In this document: in pieces, positions 11,530-22,968 of the stretch
How positions within the stretch are numbered: the stretch's first letter is position 1
Layout: every line of letters begins with the position of its first letter
From: Posidonia oceanica
Lineage: Eukaryota > Streptophyta > Magnoliopsida > Alismatales > Posidoniaceae
Length of the DNA stretch: 64,000 bases
Direction of reading: 5' to 3'
Assembly (NCBI GenBank): GCA_037176725.1
Contig: JAZBRS010000035.1
Location: 49,920,001-49,984,000 of the forward strand
The notes under the pieces: model-generated
Told to the model about the DNA's origin: nothing
The model's database searches: none
Seen by the model: only the letters and a program-made list of their open reading frames with translations
Translations under genes and position numbers: made by a program

Positions 11530-12642
11530 AGAGCCCTTGCACTTCAGTCAGATACTCAGGAGTACATCCTGAGCCCCTTGCTGCTGCAATGTCTGTGGAT
11601 TTTATGCCATGACGCAGGAGATCTGCTAACTCCGTTGTGGGCGCATCGTGCTGAAAGAATAGGGCTGGACAAGTTTTGGTGCAATGCTGTCAACAAATGC
11701 CCCTTGGCAGAGGCCAAATTGCCGCATAACCCGGATGGGGTGATATTCTACGCCTTCAGTGAACCCCGGCAGGACGACCAGGTGCATGTCGCGGGCACCG
11801 AAGAAGACGGTGAACGGCTCTGCTGCAGATGGGACGATACGCCAAGTTACTGTATCATCAGTCAGTTGTTCCAGCCTTTCGTACTCTTCACGGACAGTTT
11901 TGACAGTCTTGGCGTGGCCACTGCTGTAGTATGTCTCAAATGCATGCTTCTGGAGACGCAGGATGTCTACCTCCAGGTGTCCAGCTAACCACACTTGTAC
12001 CAGAGCCCCGCAGCCATAAAGTGGCGGCAGCGGTGCGAAATGCGGTCCAGTCCGCGGTACGTCTCAGCCAAGATGACGGATGCCAGGTCGATTTAATGGG
12101 TGCCAGGTCTCCGCAATCTCAATAGCTACAATCATCTGGCCATGATTGAAAATCAGCTCGCCCAAGAAGTGGGTGACAAAGCCGCGAAGCCACAATTCGT
12201 CCCCTAGTTCAGTGTGCTTCTTGGAGACTTCATCAAAATAGTTCAGGTGGAGCATAGGTACAAGTCCGTCGACGCAGACCAATCTCTTCTCGTAGATTTG
12301 TGTAGAGAGTCCCGTAAGCTGCCTCAGGATGATGACATAGCCAGAACGCCTCATGAACACAGCAAGTCCCATGAGCGTGGAGAAACCGCAGATTCGACGT
12401 ACTTCCTCTAGCGTACGTGTCACCTCCGTCCTTCCGAAGTGGAAGACATGGTGTGCTGGTTTTCAGACCTTGCAGCAGCACACAAGAGGTGTCGGTCGAC
12501 CTCCACATCAGCGACTTTTAGTAATCTGGGTGGGATGCCCCATAGGCTCAACTTTACACGATCAGCTTCAGTGAGCATGGCGATCCATCCTCGGAGAGTC
12601 TCAGAGCAGTGTGCTGGGGTCACCAAGGTGGGGAAACCCATT
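11530..12642 (-). pseudogene. Extra ORF of element B, plant-mobile-domain/DUF7745-like
   Basis: The minus strand carries collinear fragments of one protein in shifted frames: a start with CSETLRGWIAMLTEADR and LWGIPPRLLKV, then a motif of the type FHFGRTEVTRTLEEVRRICGF (12430-12370, reached by a frame change), CVDGLVPMLHLNYFDEV, FVTHFLGELIFN, and from 11994 GHLEVDILRLQKHAFETYY, EEYERLEQLTDD, TVTWRIVPSAAEPF and HPIRVMRQFGLCQGAF. The pattern F.FG..E.T.TLEE..RI and the later W.I.P/RQFG segment are, to my knowledge, those of the extra ORF carried by Ogre and other Tat elements (DUF7745, related to plant mobile domains). Function unknown; not a polymerase or integrase. At least two frame changes and stops make it inactive. 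It lies downstream of gag-protease, where canonical Ogre carries it upstream of gag. Solo LTR A1 lies directly beside its 5' end. Confidence 0.6.
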
Positions 12643-12647
12643 GCAGG
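12643..12647. repeat. Target site duplication of A1, left copy
   Basis: GCAGG directly left of the LTR terminus TGTAGTAATCCC at 12648; identical GCAGG at 18750-18754 on the other side. Confidence 0.95.
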
Positions 12648-13329
12648 TGTAGTAATCCCGGTGTTCAGATCGTCCATGCACACTGCCAAAAGCTCACGTG
12701 CACCGATCGGAATCAGGCTCACTATAAGCGGCTATGTCCGAGGAGGAAGGCTCAACTCAAAAACACTTAGAACAGAGGAGAAAAGATAAGAAAAGAAGAA
12801 TATAAGACAATTCAAAGTCGCCACCGTATCTATTATCGGGAGACAAGGAAAATCGGGGAAGTGCGTGGGTTAACACGCAAAACCAAGCAAAGGATGCAAT
12901 GCAAAGCAATGCAAAGGAAAACAAATGCAAATGATATGACTCATGCCTAGGATAAGGGCAATATGGTCATTGTGGGCCAAAAGACTGGGCAAGGACTCTT
13001 GTTACACACGGGGAAGGTGTTAGGCACCCCCGACACGCCCGAGAATCGGTCTTTCTAGGCTTACGCTTACATACGCAGGGAAATGCAGATTTGAATGCCA
13101 AAGTGCCAATGAATGCCTAAATGGATGCTCAAAGGTGTGCTCTAAGTGATGGAATGCAATGCAAGGAAGTAAACGTGTAGTCTAAGTGCTCAGCAACGCT
13201 GTCTGTGTTCCGAACTGGGCGAAACCTGGCTCGTGAGAACTCCAGGCAGTAAGCATCACTGCCCTATATGTAAATGCAAGCGGAAAAACAAAGCAGTGGT
13301 AAAACCAAGCAATGCAGGCGGCATGCAAG

Positions 13330-13690
13330 AGAAAACAGCATAAAACACGCAAAACGAAATGAGAAACGAAAGCGGCGCACGAAACGGTGCAAGAAAACAA
13401 GATCGGCACACACAACGGTGCAAAAGACAAAGTGGCAGGCAAAACGGTGCAATAAACAAAGCCAGCACGCAAAACGGTGCGAAAAACAAGGCAAGCACGC
13501 AAAATGGTGCGAGAAACAGAAGCAGTACGCGAAACAGTGCAGCAAACAAAGCCAGCACGCAAAACGGTGCGAGAAAACAAAGCTGGCACGCAAAGGCGAA
13601 GCGGGCACACGAAATGGTGCCAAAAACAGAGCGGGCACGCAAAACGATGTTAGGAGCAAAGCGGGCATGCAAAACAGTGCCAAAACAAGC
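13330..13690 (-). repeat. 30-base minisatellite in A1
   Basis: About twelve variable copies of the family unit (plus strand AAAACGGTGC with CAGCACGC or GGGCACGC). Confidence 0.9.
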
Positions 13691-14399
13691 GAGATAAAAC
13701 ACCGGTAAAGCCATGTAGATGCTGGTGCAAAGAGAAAGAGCAGGAGAAGCAAAGGAGAGGCAAACAGCGCAAGTGTGAGAACGAACGCTGTTTAAGGACC
13801 ACGTAATGTAAGTGTGAAGACCTACAAAGGGGAAAGGAAGCAAGTTGAGGGATTACCACTATTCTGTGACCATTTCCCACCAAAGTGTCCCACGATGTGT
13901 CTCGCATGCTGCCAAAAGCTCGCGATGCGATCGGATCGTGGAAAAGCGGGAAGAAAGTCGCAATTAGTAGTGAATCCAGAGGAAACTCAACCCAAAACAA
14001 TGAGAGTACGCAAAAAGGGGAGACAGAGTTGATAGACAAGGAGAGAAGGTCCTAATCTACATGCTCGAGAAAGCGAGAAGCAAAAATAATGCATGCAATG
14101 CAAATGATATGCAAATGTATGCTATGCAAGGGTTCAGGAGAACTTACCTTGGTGTTCTGAAGCCTGATCTGAGAAATGCTTGGTCTGCATTGAAGTGCGC
14201 TCCACCGGGGTTGTCCAGGTAGCTTGGTTGGGAAGATCCAGCGGCCAGATCAAAAGATAAGCTGGCTTCAAGGCAGAAGGGCCAGAACAGGGGAGAAGAA
14301 TGGATCTAAGTGTAAAGGAGGTCCTAGGGGTGTGCAAAACAGGTCCTCCCACGTAAATGGGAGCTAACTGTGCTTAAGTGTGTGCAAAAATGCCAAATG

Positions 14400-15550
14400 C
14401 AAAGATGGATGGGTGCAATGCATGCAAAAATGCAAGAAAAGGACCTAAAAATAACTTTTCAGAAAAGTTAGGGACCTATATGCAATTTTTGAAAAAGTTA
14501 AGGACCTAAATGCAAGAATTTTGAAAAGTTAGGGGCTTATATGCAAGGTTTTTGAAAACTTGGGGGTCTGAGTGCAATTTTACAAAATGCAGGGTTTAAA
14601 ATGCAATTTAATAAGGTAAACATGCATTTAAATAAGTTTTGAAATCATGTGGAGGACTAATGTGCAATTTGAAAATATGCAGGGTTTGAAATGCAATTTT
14701 ATAAGGTAAAACTATGATTTTGAATGGTCTGTGAATTAATCAGTGGACCTATGTGCAATTTTTAAATATGCAGGGGCTAAAATGCAATTTTATAAGCAAA
14801 AGTATGCATTTAAATGAGCTTTATAAACATGCAAAGGACCTATGTGTAATTTTAAAACATGCATGATCTAAAATGGAATTTTATAAGGAAAAATGTTAAA
14901 AAACAGATGCTGTGCATGCAAATGGAGGACTTATGTGCAAAAATCAGAAAGCATGGGGAAAAAATGCAATGCAGTAAGAAAAGATTGAAAATAAAATGAT
15001 TTATCAACAGAACAGAGGACCGAAAGGCAAATAAAGAAAAAGACAAGATTAAAATGCAATTTACTAAGGAAAAATCAGAGTATTAAATGAGATTATCAAC
15101 TAAAGGACTAACATGCAAAAATAAAAAACTACAGGACTAAAAAAAAAAAGAAGAAAATCTGTATTTGAACTACTGCAGGACTGATAAGTAAATAAAATAA
15201 ATAGCAGGACTAGAAAATAATTGTGCAGAAACTTAAATGAACTGTAGATGGACTGGAATGTAAATAAAATAAATAACTGGGCTGAATGTAAAGAAAAATA
15301 AATAAACTGTAACAGCAGAGGACTGGAAAGCAATTAAAAAAACATGTTGGGGCTGAACTAAAATAAAAGTTAAAGGAAAACATGGTAGGAGGACTAACTA
15401 GCAATTAATCAGTTTTTTAGGTTTTTCATGCAATTTCATATGATTTAAATTCAAACTTAAATGAATCTTAAACGATGGCAGGACTGGGAAGCAATAAAAC
15501 AAAAACAGAAGGCGAAAATGCAATATTTGACAAAATAACTTAGTAATGGA
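14400..15550 (-). repeat. Degenerate ATGCAATTTT/GGACCTA repeat zone in A1
   Basis: Loose repeats of about 40-60 bases alternating ATGCAATTTT(A/G)A with AGGACCTA or GGGGCTTA. The same zone is at 38400-39480 (D), 47150-47950 (C, other strand) and 52100-53080 (A3). Too degenerate for a fixed period. Confidence 0.75.
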
Positions 15551-16959
15551 AAATAAAAGCACAGTGATTTCACAGGCGAGCGGCCACTGTAGCAACTGCT
15601 ACCAGTGGCTGGGAACGGCGGAGGAGGGCAGCTGGAGCGACGAGGAGGCGGTGGCGGCGTTCACCGGAGCTGTGTGGAGGTCGGGCGACGTTCGGCGAGC
15701 CATGGTGCTGCCTGGAGATGGCCGGAGGAGGTGACAGAGGCCTGCTGGACTTCTGGAGGTCGACCGGACGATCGGCGCGACGGGGAAGCGATCTGGAAGC
15801 ACCGGTATGCTCTTGGAGCTCGTGCAGTCCTCAGGCGATGCTCGGAGCTGGGTTCTGCTAACTGGTGCGGCGGGACAGAGCTGGAGCCTGCCGAAGAAGA
15901 CAGAGACGCGACGGCGTTGACCCGGCGGTAGAGGGGGGAAACCTTAATCTAATGGCCGGAAAAGCATGCTGGAAAGAAAGCTAGCCTAGGGGGAAGGAGC
16001 AGTACCTATTTTGCAGGCTGAGGAGTCCTCCCGACGCGAGCTTGTTCAGTGGATGCCAGCGAGCTTCGTCCGGCTAATGGAGAGGTCGTCAACGGCTCGC
16101 GAGTGGTTGGAACTTCTCAGTGGAGTCCTCCGGAGCTTCCTGAACGTCTGGAGCAGAGCTTCGACGACCGGAGAGGGAATCGGCTTCAGTGGGTGCTCAG
16201 TTGGATGCCAGAGGTGGGGAAGGTGAGCTGTTGCTCCCAAAGTTGGGTGGAAGCTTCCGGCGACTTGATGGAGGCCTGGTGAAGGTGAAGGAGGCCTCGA
16301 ATTGGTCTGAGGAAGGCTGGAGAAGGAGATTGGTGCTGAGGGGATTTTGGGCAGAAATGTGTTGCAGGTGTTTGTGGTGATGGGTTCCGGCTATGTGGGT
16401 GATGATGGCTGAGGCTCAGATGGGTTGGAAAGCTGGTGATTCAGGGAGTATGGTGGTGGTGTTTGGGCAAGTTTAGTGAGCTGTGGAGATGGGGATTCTT
16501 GGAGGAAGAAGTGTTGGGTTCTGCTTTGGAAAAGGAGGAGTTGGGGGGTGGTTTCAAGGTGATTCAAGCTGTGGAAGGGTGGCTTGAAATGCTCGGAGTT
16601 TGGGTGGATTTGGGGGCAGAATTGGGAGTGGTTCGGATGGAGATGGAGGCTCTGGTTTAGGTGGAATGAAAGAGGAAGAAGAGGTCTGTTTTTTGCAAAG
16701 GGGAAGAAGGGGAATTGGGTGGCTCCCAGCTTTGGATTCTCTCTCCCTTTTTTGGACGACGAAAGGGGTCTCCAGAAGGAGGAGATGGGGTCTGGTTTTA
16801 ACAGGGGGCACGATTGGGTGAGCACGCTGGGATTTTTGAAATCCATCCGGCCGAGCTGCAGCTTGCAGAGGAAGGACGGTTGGCGAATGACTGGCAATTA
16901 ATGCCCCAGAAGTCCCGCTGAGAGACGAGAGAGGAGGAGGTGAACTGGAGCTGAGGTGA

Positions 16960-18060
16960 CTGAGAGGGAAGGAGAAGTTGAATTTGAAGAGGAGAGGGAG
17001 ATGGCTGGCGCGGGAGAAGGAGTCTGAGGAAGAAGAAGAAGGAGAAGGAGGGAAGTAGGGGAGGACTGCTGTGGGCCGGGCCACGTGCGAAGGAAAAAAG
17101 AAAAAGAAAAAGAAAGAAAGATGGAAGGAGGGAGAGGGGGAATGGGTGGCTGGGCCGGACCAGGCCAAGGAAAAGAAAGAAATAAAAAGAAAGGAAGAAA
17201 GGAAGAAAGGGGAAGGAAGGAGAGGAAGAAAATTAAAATAAAATAAAAATAAAAATAGAAAAGTTTTGAAGATGTTTTTAAAGTAGTTGTGTTTAAATTA
17301 GGATTTTTAGATTAGGTTTTTAATGGTTGTTTTTAATTGGTTAATTAGGATTAGGAAGAGTTTTAATGTTTGATTAGGATTTTAAGTTTTCTTTTAATTG
17401 TTTTTTTATTTTGTTTAAATGTTTGTTAAGTTTTTAAATTGTTTTTTTTTAGTTATGTCTTCTTGTTAGGTCTTTGGGATTTTTGATTAGGCTTTTTAAA
17501 GATTGTTGTTAAATTAATTAGGGTGAGTTTTAGCTCTTGATTTTAATCTTTTAGGGTTTTCTTTAAGTCTTCTTTTAAATTTGATTTTGTTTGTTAAATT
17601 CTTTTAATATTTAGTTAAGTTCTTCTTGTTAAGTTCTTAATTGAGTGTTTTTAAATTGTTTCAAGCTTTTTAATTATTTCTTTTTCCTTATTAGTTAAGT
17701 TTTCAAATTGTTTCTTTTAGATTTGTTATGTTAAGTCTTTTCTTAATTACTTGCCTTAGTATTTTAAATTGTTTTCTTTCTTTTTGGGATTTGTTTTTTG
17801 ATTATCTTCAGTAGGGATTTTGCTTTTGGTTTGTCTTGGTCATATTTTGGTTTTTTGCTTGATTTTATAGCATTTTCTTTTCGTTTGTTTTGCATTTTTT
17901 AGATTGCATTCTTAGTTTTTAGTTTTAGTTAGATTTAGTTAGGTTTTTGTTTTTAATTGTTTGTTTAAGTTTTTTTTAATTATTTCTTTTTAGGGTTTTG
18001 ATTTGTTTTTCTTTTGTTTTAGAGTTTTAAAGGTTCTTAAAGATTTTTTTAAAGATTTAG
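16960..18060. repeat. Polypurine then T-rich low-complexity block in A1
   Basis: Plus strand is AGGAAG/GAAAGAAA-rich at 16960-17235, then TTTTAATT/GTTAAGTTTT-rich at 17240-18055. The same pair occurs in D (41090-42180), A3 (54770-55750) and, on the opposite strand, in C (44560-45540). Confidence 0.85.
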
Positions 18061-18749
18061 TAGAAAAAAGGGAAAGAGAGGGAAAAGGAAGAAGAAAGGG
18101 GAGAAATGAAGGAGTAAAAAGGAAAGAGAGGAGTTGAAGGAAAATAAATATTGGAAAATCAAGAAATAAGCTAAAAATAAAATAAAAATAAAAATAAAAT
18201 GCAGAAGAGATAGATGCACAGGGTAGGCCTACAGCCAGGCAAGAAGAAGTGAGAGAAGGGAGTGAAAAGAAGGAGAATAATCAGGAGAGAGAGAGAGGAG
18301 AGAGAAAAGAATAATCCAAGGGAGAGAAAAGGATAATTTGGGTAAAAGAAGGGGTTAGAGGTTTAGAAAAGAGGTGAAATTTGGGGAGTGTGTGGCCTAG
18401 GGCCTCTAGTACAGGACCTAGGGTTTGGGTTTGGATTTGGGAAGGTTTTGGAAGGGTTTTGCTGTGTCGAAAAAGGGTAGTTTTACCTAGGTTTTCTAGG
18501 ATTTTGGGGAATGATTTTGGTTTGAAATTTCTAAGGGTTTTTGGTAGGTTTGTTAAGTTTGGAATGGTGAGTTTTCCTATGGTTTTTGGGTAGTTTTTGG
18601 GCTTGGGAAAGAGGTGTGATTCTAGGTTAAGTTTAGGCTAGTTTTGAAGAGAAGGATGAAAAGGAATGTGTAGGTTTGGACCTAGATTTGAGTCCAGAAG
18701 TCACCAGAGGATTCCAATTGATTCAGCCTGTCAAAATGGGGTGTCAACA

Positions 18750-18754
18750 GCAGG
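18750..18754. repeat. Target site duplication of A1, right copy
   Basis: GCAGG directly right of the LTR terminus at 18749. Confidence 0.95.
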
Positions 18755-19726
18755 CGAGAGTGCAGGCAGCTGGAACGAGATCTTCATGTAGCTGTAGCCA
18801 AAACTGTTTCATCAATCCAGATCATGCACAGGCGCATGACACTGGTAGACAGAGAAGCAGATGTGCATATAAAGGTGGTAAAGCAATTCAAAGGCTACAG
18901 CTAGCAATCAGACCACAGAATTCAAGCGCATTCAGCTAAGCAAAGGGGCATTGCCTATACAAGGCGGGGTCGCACAAAGGGTACTCTTGTCCTTGTCCGT
19001 GCGGAGCGAGGAGACAAGGGAGGGGGGCTTTGTTCGCCTGGGACGAAGTCACAAAGGGGGAACGCTTGTCCTTGTCCTGTACGGAGCAAGGGGACAGGCA
19101 GAAAAGGGACTTCGTCCGTCCGAAGCGAAATCACACAGGGATTGGGGTAGCGCCTGATTGCACAGGCCCGATGGCCAACGGGGGGCCCTAGGGGGTGCCA
19201 AGGTTGTCCTGCTACCTCTGGAGTGATCGCCCTGTCTCTGGCTACTGATGCTTTCCCTGAGCTGCTGGACTGGCGGTGATTAGCTGATCTGAAGCTTGGA
19301 GGCAGTCAACCTACCTTGGCAGAAGTACTGTCCCAGTGTTGAGCTGAGCCCTGCAGAGTGGGAGGAAAGGGGGTGGGGATGATTTGATAGCGAATAGATG
19401 CATGCATGCTCTATACTAAATCTAACGCCCTCAGCATACGGAGTGCTTGATGCCTGCTGCAAAGGAAGGAGCGGTCTCTGACTCACCAGACTCTACTCGG
19501 GTTCCTAATTGTTGGTGGCGCTTCGGAAAGGGTGTTATGGGTGCTCGAATGGTGGTGTAGTGAGGACGAGCTCCATGCCAAACTCTCAAGGAGCTACACC
19601 TACTCTTCTCATTCTTTCTTTTCTTTTTTGCTCCCACATAGGTGTGTAGTATTTTCCCTATCCTTGGCCTGGGGGGAAGATGGGTGTCTGGAGATGGCTA
19701 GGATGAGTGGTTAGGCCCCATAGGAT
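18755..19726 (-). other. Element B internal remnant after protease
   Basis: No domain recognised. At 18965-19135 there are inverted-repeat clusters (CTTGTCC with GGACAGG or GAGACAAG; ACTTCGTCC with CGAAGC) of the kind found in the 3' regions of B and D. RT and integrase should lie in this interval or at its junction with 12642 and are absent. Confidence 0.5.
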
Positions 19727-20707
19727 CTATGTATTTCCCAGGCGCAAATCTGGTTCCTCTCTAAGACAGGGAAAGGGGGCGCCATCGTCGTCGTTGCGAA
19801 ACTTGATCATTCGGTGGAGGGTCGAGGGGATCACCTGATGCTTGTGCAGCCAACGGCGCCCAAGCAAAAGATTAAAAGAAGGCTCCAAGTCGACGACATA
19901 AAACTCAACATCAAATTCGACTGGGCCATTGGTAAGAGGAATAACCAGGATCCCCAGAGAATCTTGGTGCGTATTGTCAAAAGAGGTCATTCTCTTCACG
20001 GCAGGCGTGATATCCTCGGCTTTGAATCTGAGCTTTAATGCTGTGCGTAGGGAACAGACGTTAAGGCCTGACCCATTATCGACCAGCGAGAGGGGAATGC
20101 GGAACCTTTTGAATTGCACTGTGATGAACAGGGGTTGATTATGGTTAGTCCCCGCCGGAGGTAGTTCATCGCTCGAGAAAGAGATGACCTGCGGCTCCGC
20201 GATCATGCCTACCATATTCTCCATAGTTGAAGGCTCGATGGTTTGGGACACATGGGTGGCCTGGAACACACGGAGAAAAGCCTCTCGGTGTTCGCGGGAA
20301 GAATGGATCAGGTCCCAGATGGATATGTCAGCCTTGACTTTTTTCTACTGGGCCATTATGTCAGCTGAAGGCTAGTCTTTTTTGGTGGCAGGGATAGGGG
20401 TTTTGGTGGTAGGTTCTGTAGAGGGGGGATCAGGGGATTGGCTTATTGGAGGCTGGCTCACAGGTGGGGATGGGTCTGCTGGTGGTTGTTTTGCAGGTAG
20501 AGTAGGTTCAAGGGGGTTGGGCCTGGTTATTGAGGCTGCAGGCTTGGTTGCTGGGGTGGCAGGTCTGTACACCCTCCCCGACCGCATGACATCTGCACTC
20601 ATCTCTACGGCATAGTCATAATGAACGCGGTGGGTATCCCGGGTTAGGTTAATAACCAAAGGAACACGAGCTGCGTGCTCGAGAGGGGTTGCCAAGGGGT
20701 TAGCCAA
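19727..20707 (-). pseudogene. Element B linker and aspartic protease
   Basis: One frame, with a stop near 20370, encodes first a P/T-rich linker with VINLTRDTHRVHYDYA and SGRVYRP, then a retropepsin-like domain (20269-19727, 180 codons): VISFSSDELPPAGTNHNQPL, the active-site region LVDNGSGLNVCSLRTA, FDNTHQDSLGILVIPL, and the C-terminal LLLGRRWLHKHQVIPSTLHR. The protease of C matches almost residue by residue in these segments. DNGS in place of the common DTGS/DSGS is typical of the Tat lineage as far as I know, so the site need not be dead. The frame ends at 19727 with LRLGNT and nothing resembling RT follows, unlike C. The protein would cleave the Gag-Pol precursor in cytoplasmic particles. 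Confidence 0.82.
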
Positions 20708-20731
20708 TTGGCGGGCAGGTAAAGATTGTAG

Positions 20732-21175
20732 CTAGGGAGGCTGTGCTGGTATTGGCTGGGGTCTGGCCTGCAGGCAGATGGGGGGTTGAGCCTCTGGTTG
20801 TATGGCGGGCCTCGCGGTAGTACGCTCCGGCTTGGCGTCCAGTCGGATCATGTGAATCTTCGACTCAGAGCTGGCAAGCGCCGCAAGATAAAGAGAAGAG
20901 GAAACGGGCACAGAAAAATCCTGAATCAGATCAGAAGGGTCCACCACAGACGTAGCGGGCCCAGAGGGGAAGAGAGAGTGCACACCTAAAGTCCCCACGC
21001 CTCCCGGGCCAGAATGCTCAGGCAGGGGCTGGTGGACGTTGCTTGGATTATGAGGAGCTGCTCCTAATGCCGAGGGGGATGCTGGTGGAGGGGTGGAAGA
21101 AGATGCTGCCTCCCGAGTGTTGATACTGATGACCTTCCAGTCAATCAGGTCCTGCACGGCTCCTGCACGGCTCAC
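20732..21175 (-). pseudogene. Element B post-gag segment with zinc knuckle lost
   Basis: A frame of 147 codons overlaps the gag end in another frame. It begins after the position of the zinc knuckle with VQDLIDWKVISINTREA and continues as the linker (HQPLPEHSGPGGVGTLGVH) that C has at 59580-59640. In C the same segment is preceded by about 270 bases encoding the knuckle (F-H-stop-SVGHSTNNC, 59420-59460). In B these are missing, and the junction carries a tandem 11-base duplication TCCTGCACGGC (21150-21171), consistent with a deletion scar. Confidence 0.7.
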
Positions 21176-22968
21176 GCCTGAGGTGCACTAGGTATGGGTG
21201 CATACATTACCTGATTTGGGCCGGGCGGAGCTGCCATGTGAACAGGAGTGGCAGGAGAGTCGACGTAAGCAACTGCAGGCCGCGGGGGATCCCTCCTCCT
21301 AGGGTTGTTGTTGTTGCCGCCGTCGTTGTTGTTAGTGTTGCTGCTGCTACCGTCGCCGCTGGGGGATGTGGCTTGCTTGGCGAAGACGGAGAGCGCTGGG
21401 AAATTGCCGCTCCAAAGGGTGCTCTCCATGCGTGTGCCGACCTGAATCAGAGATGCAAAACTAGTGACAGCCTGAATGGCAAGCAGAGCGCCAGTGGATG
21501 GTTGTGCGCCCCTAATGATAATCTCGATAGATTCCTCATCAGAGGGTCTATCGTGAACTTGTGCAGCTAGGGCGCGCCAATGGCCGACGTACTCCCTGAA
21601 CGGCTCATTGTTCCTCTGCTTGAGAGCGACGAGGTCCTCGCACTTAGGGACCAGGTCAAGATTGAAGGAATACTGTTTCAGGAATGCCCTGCCTAGGTCG
21701 TTCCAAGTCTTAATGGTGGCCATGTCAAGTGACGTGAACCACTTGAGGGCCGGGCCAGTCAGACTCTTTTGAAACAGGCGGATCAGTAACCTGTCATCAG
21801 CCTGAAGCTGAGCCAAGTCTCCGCAATACGCCTTCAAATGGGCGATGGGGCAGCCCCTACCATTGTATTTGTCAAATGCCAGGATCTTGAATTTCGGTGG
21901 GAGTATCGCCTCTGGAAAGCAACAGAGGTCCCGGAATTGGTAGGAGTGGAAGTCCACACCCTGCACTTGTCGAAGTGCCTTCTCCAGGACGGCGAACCTG
22001 TCGTCGTTGGATCCTGGAGTTGCTGCCAAAGGAGATGGGACAGCAGGGGTAGGGACTACATACGCCGTATGGGTCGCACCGAGGTGCTCCTTCGGATCCA
22101 CCATCGCGTCGCCTAGTGAAGCAACGGGATGGCCGGCGTATCCATGCAGATGTGCAGTGGGTGCTGTGAGTGGTGTGAAGTATGCAGGGGGAAATTGCTG
22201 ATGCACTGGATGGAGATGTGTAGGATGCGGTGTAGTGAATCGTGGAGATTGTGGGAGCAATAGCTGTTGTAGTGGCACGGTGCCAGGCAGCAGGCCAAAG
22301 AATTGCTGTGCTTGAACCAGCCCGAGGGGCTGGCCACCAGGTGGGGGAGGTGCATGCTGTGCAGTGAATGAAGTGTGTGCAACAGGGGGAGGCTGCGCCC
22401 CTATCACTGGAGCAGAGAGCAGCTGGGGTGATGGCTAGGGCGGTAGGGCAGCAGGGAATGCCTAGAGAGCAGGAGTAGAGTGCAGAGGGACCTCAGGTGT
22501 AGAAGGAACTGGAGTAGGGCGGGCAGACAGAGCCAGACCCGGAAAGATCTGGGCAAGCTCTGCCAAACGCTGGTACCGCTCTTCAAGGGTCCCATCAGTG
22601 GGAATACTGAATTGCAGTGCCGGTGAGGGACCAGATGGGGAGGACTCAGACTGTCCAGGAGGATAAGATCCTAAGCCGGAAGTCGCTGCAGCAGGGTGGG
22701 CGTCAGAAGTAACAAAACCCAGGGAAGGAGGGGGCAGAGGTGCCTAAGGAGCACGAGCATAGGTCACCAAGACAGGATCAGTGACCGAGTCCTGAGTAGT
22801 GTGAGTCTGCCACTACCCCACAGGATGCTGGGGTGCCCTAGGCGACAGAGGGGGAAACCCTGGTGTCACCGAAGGCACAAGAGGGATGGAAACAAGAGTC
22901 GGAGTGACAGAAACAGAACCCTCCGGGATAATAGGAGTGAGCAAAGGCTCGAGAGTGCGCTGGGCCAT
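21172..22968 (-). pseudogene. Element B gag
   Basis: Starts at ATG 22968 (MAQRTLEPLLTPIIPEG), chosen because C has the equivalent MAQYISEPLF. A P/Q/S-rich N-terminal part is broken by several TAG stops (one ends at 22813; others near 22743, 22455 and 22435), each where Gln would be expected. From 22407 the frame is open for 411 codons and holds the retrotransposon capsid (Retrotrans_gag, PF03732-type): FPEAILPPKFKILAFDKYNG, LIRLFQKSLTGPALKWFTSL, TWNDLGRAFLKQYSFN and FREYVGHWRALAAQV. The C-terminal tail is rich in N, G, P and R. Gag would form the cytoplasmic particle that packages the RNA. No zinc knuckle remains. Confidence 0.85.

Larger units (their letters stand above)
12648..18749 (-). 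mobile_element. A1: 6.1 kb solo LTR, Tat/Ogre type
   Basis: Minus-strand LTR from TGTTGACACCCC (at 18749) to GGGATTACTACA (at 12648), TG...CA, with GCAGG duplicated on both sides and no internal region, so a solo LTR left by recombination. From its 5' end: purine-rich and T-rich low-complexity DNA (18060-16960), a GC-rich stretch (16900-15560), a degenerate repeat zone (15550-14400), a donor-like site (14147), the minisatellite (13690-13330), and the conserved block (13075-12985). No coding function is supported in it. Confidence 0.93.

Noticed and set aside
15560..16900. GC-rich stretch of A1 as a captured host gene fragment.
   Set aside because: The same stretch is in all A-type LTRs, with no conserved reading frame or recognised protein.
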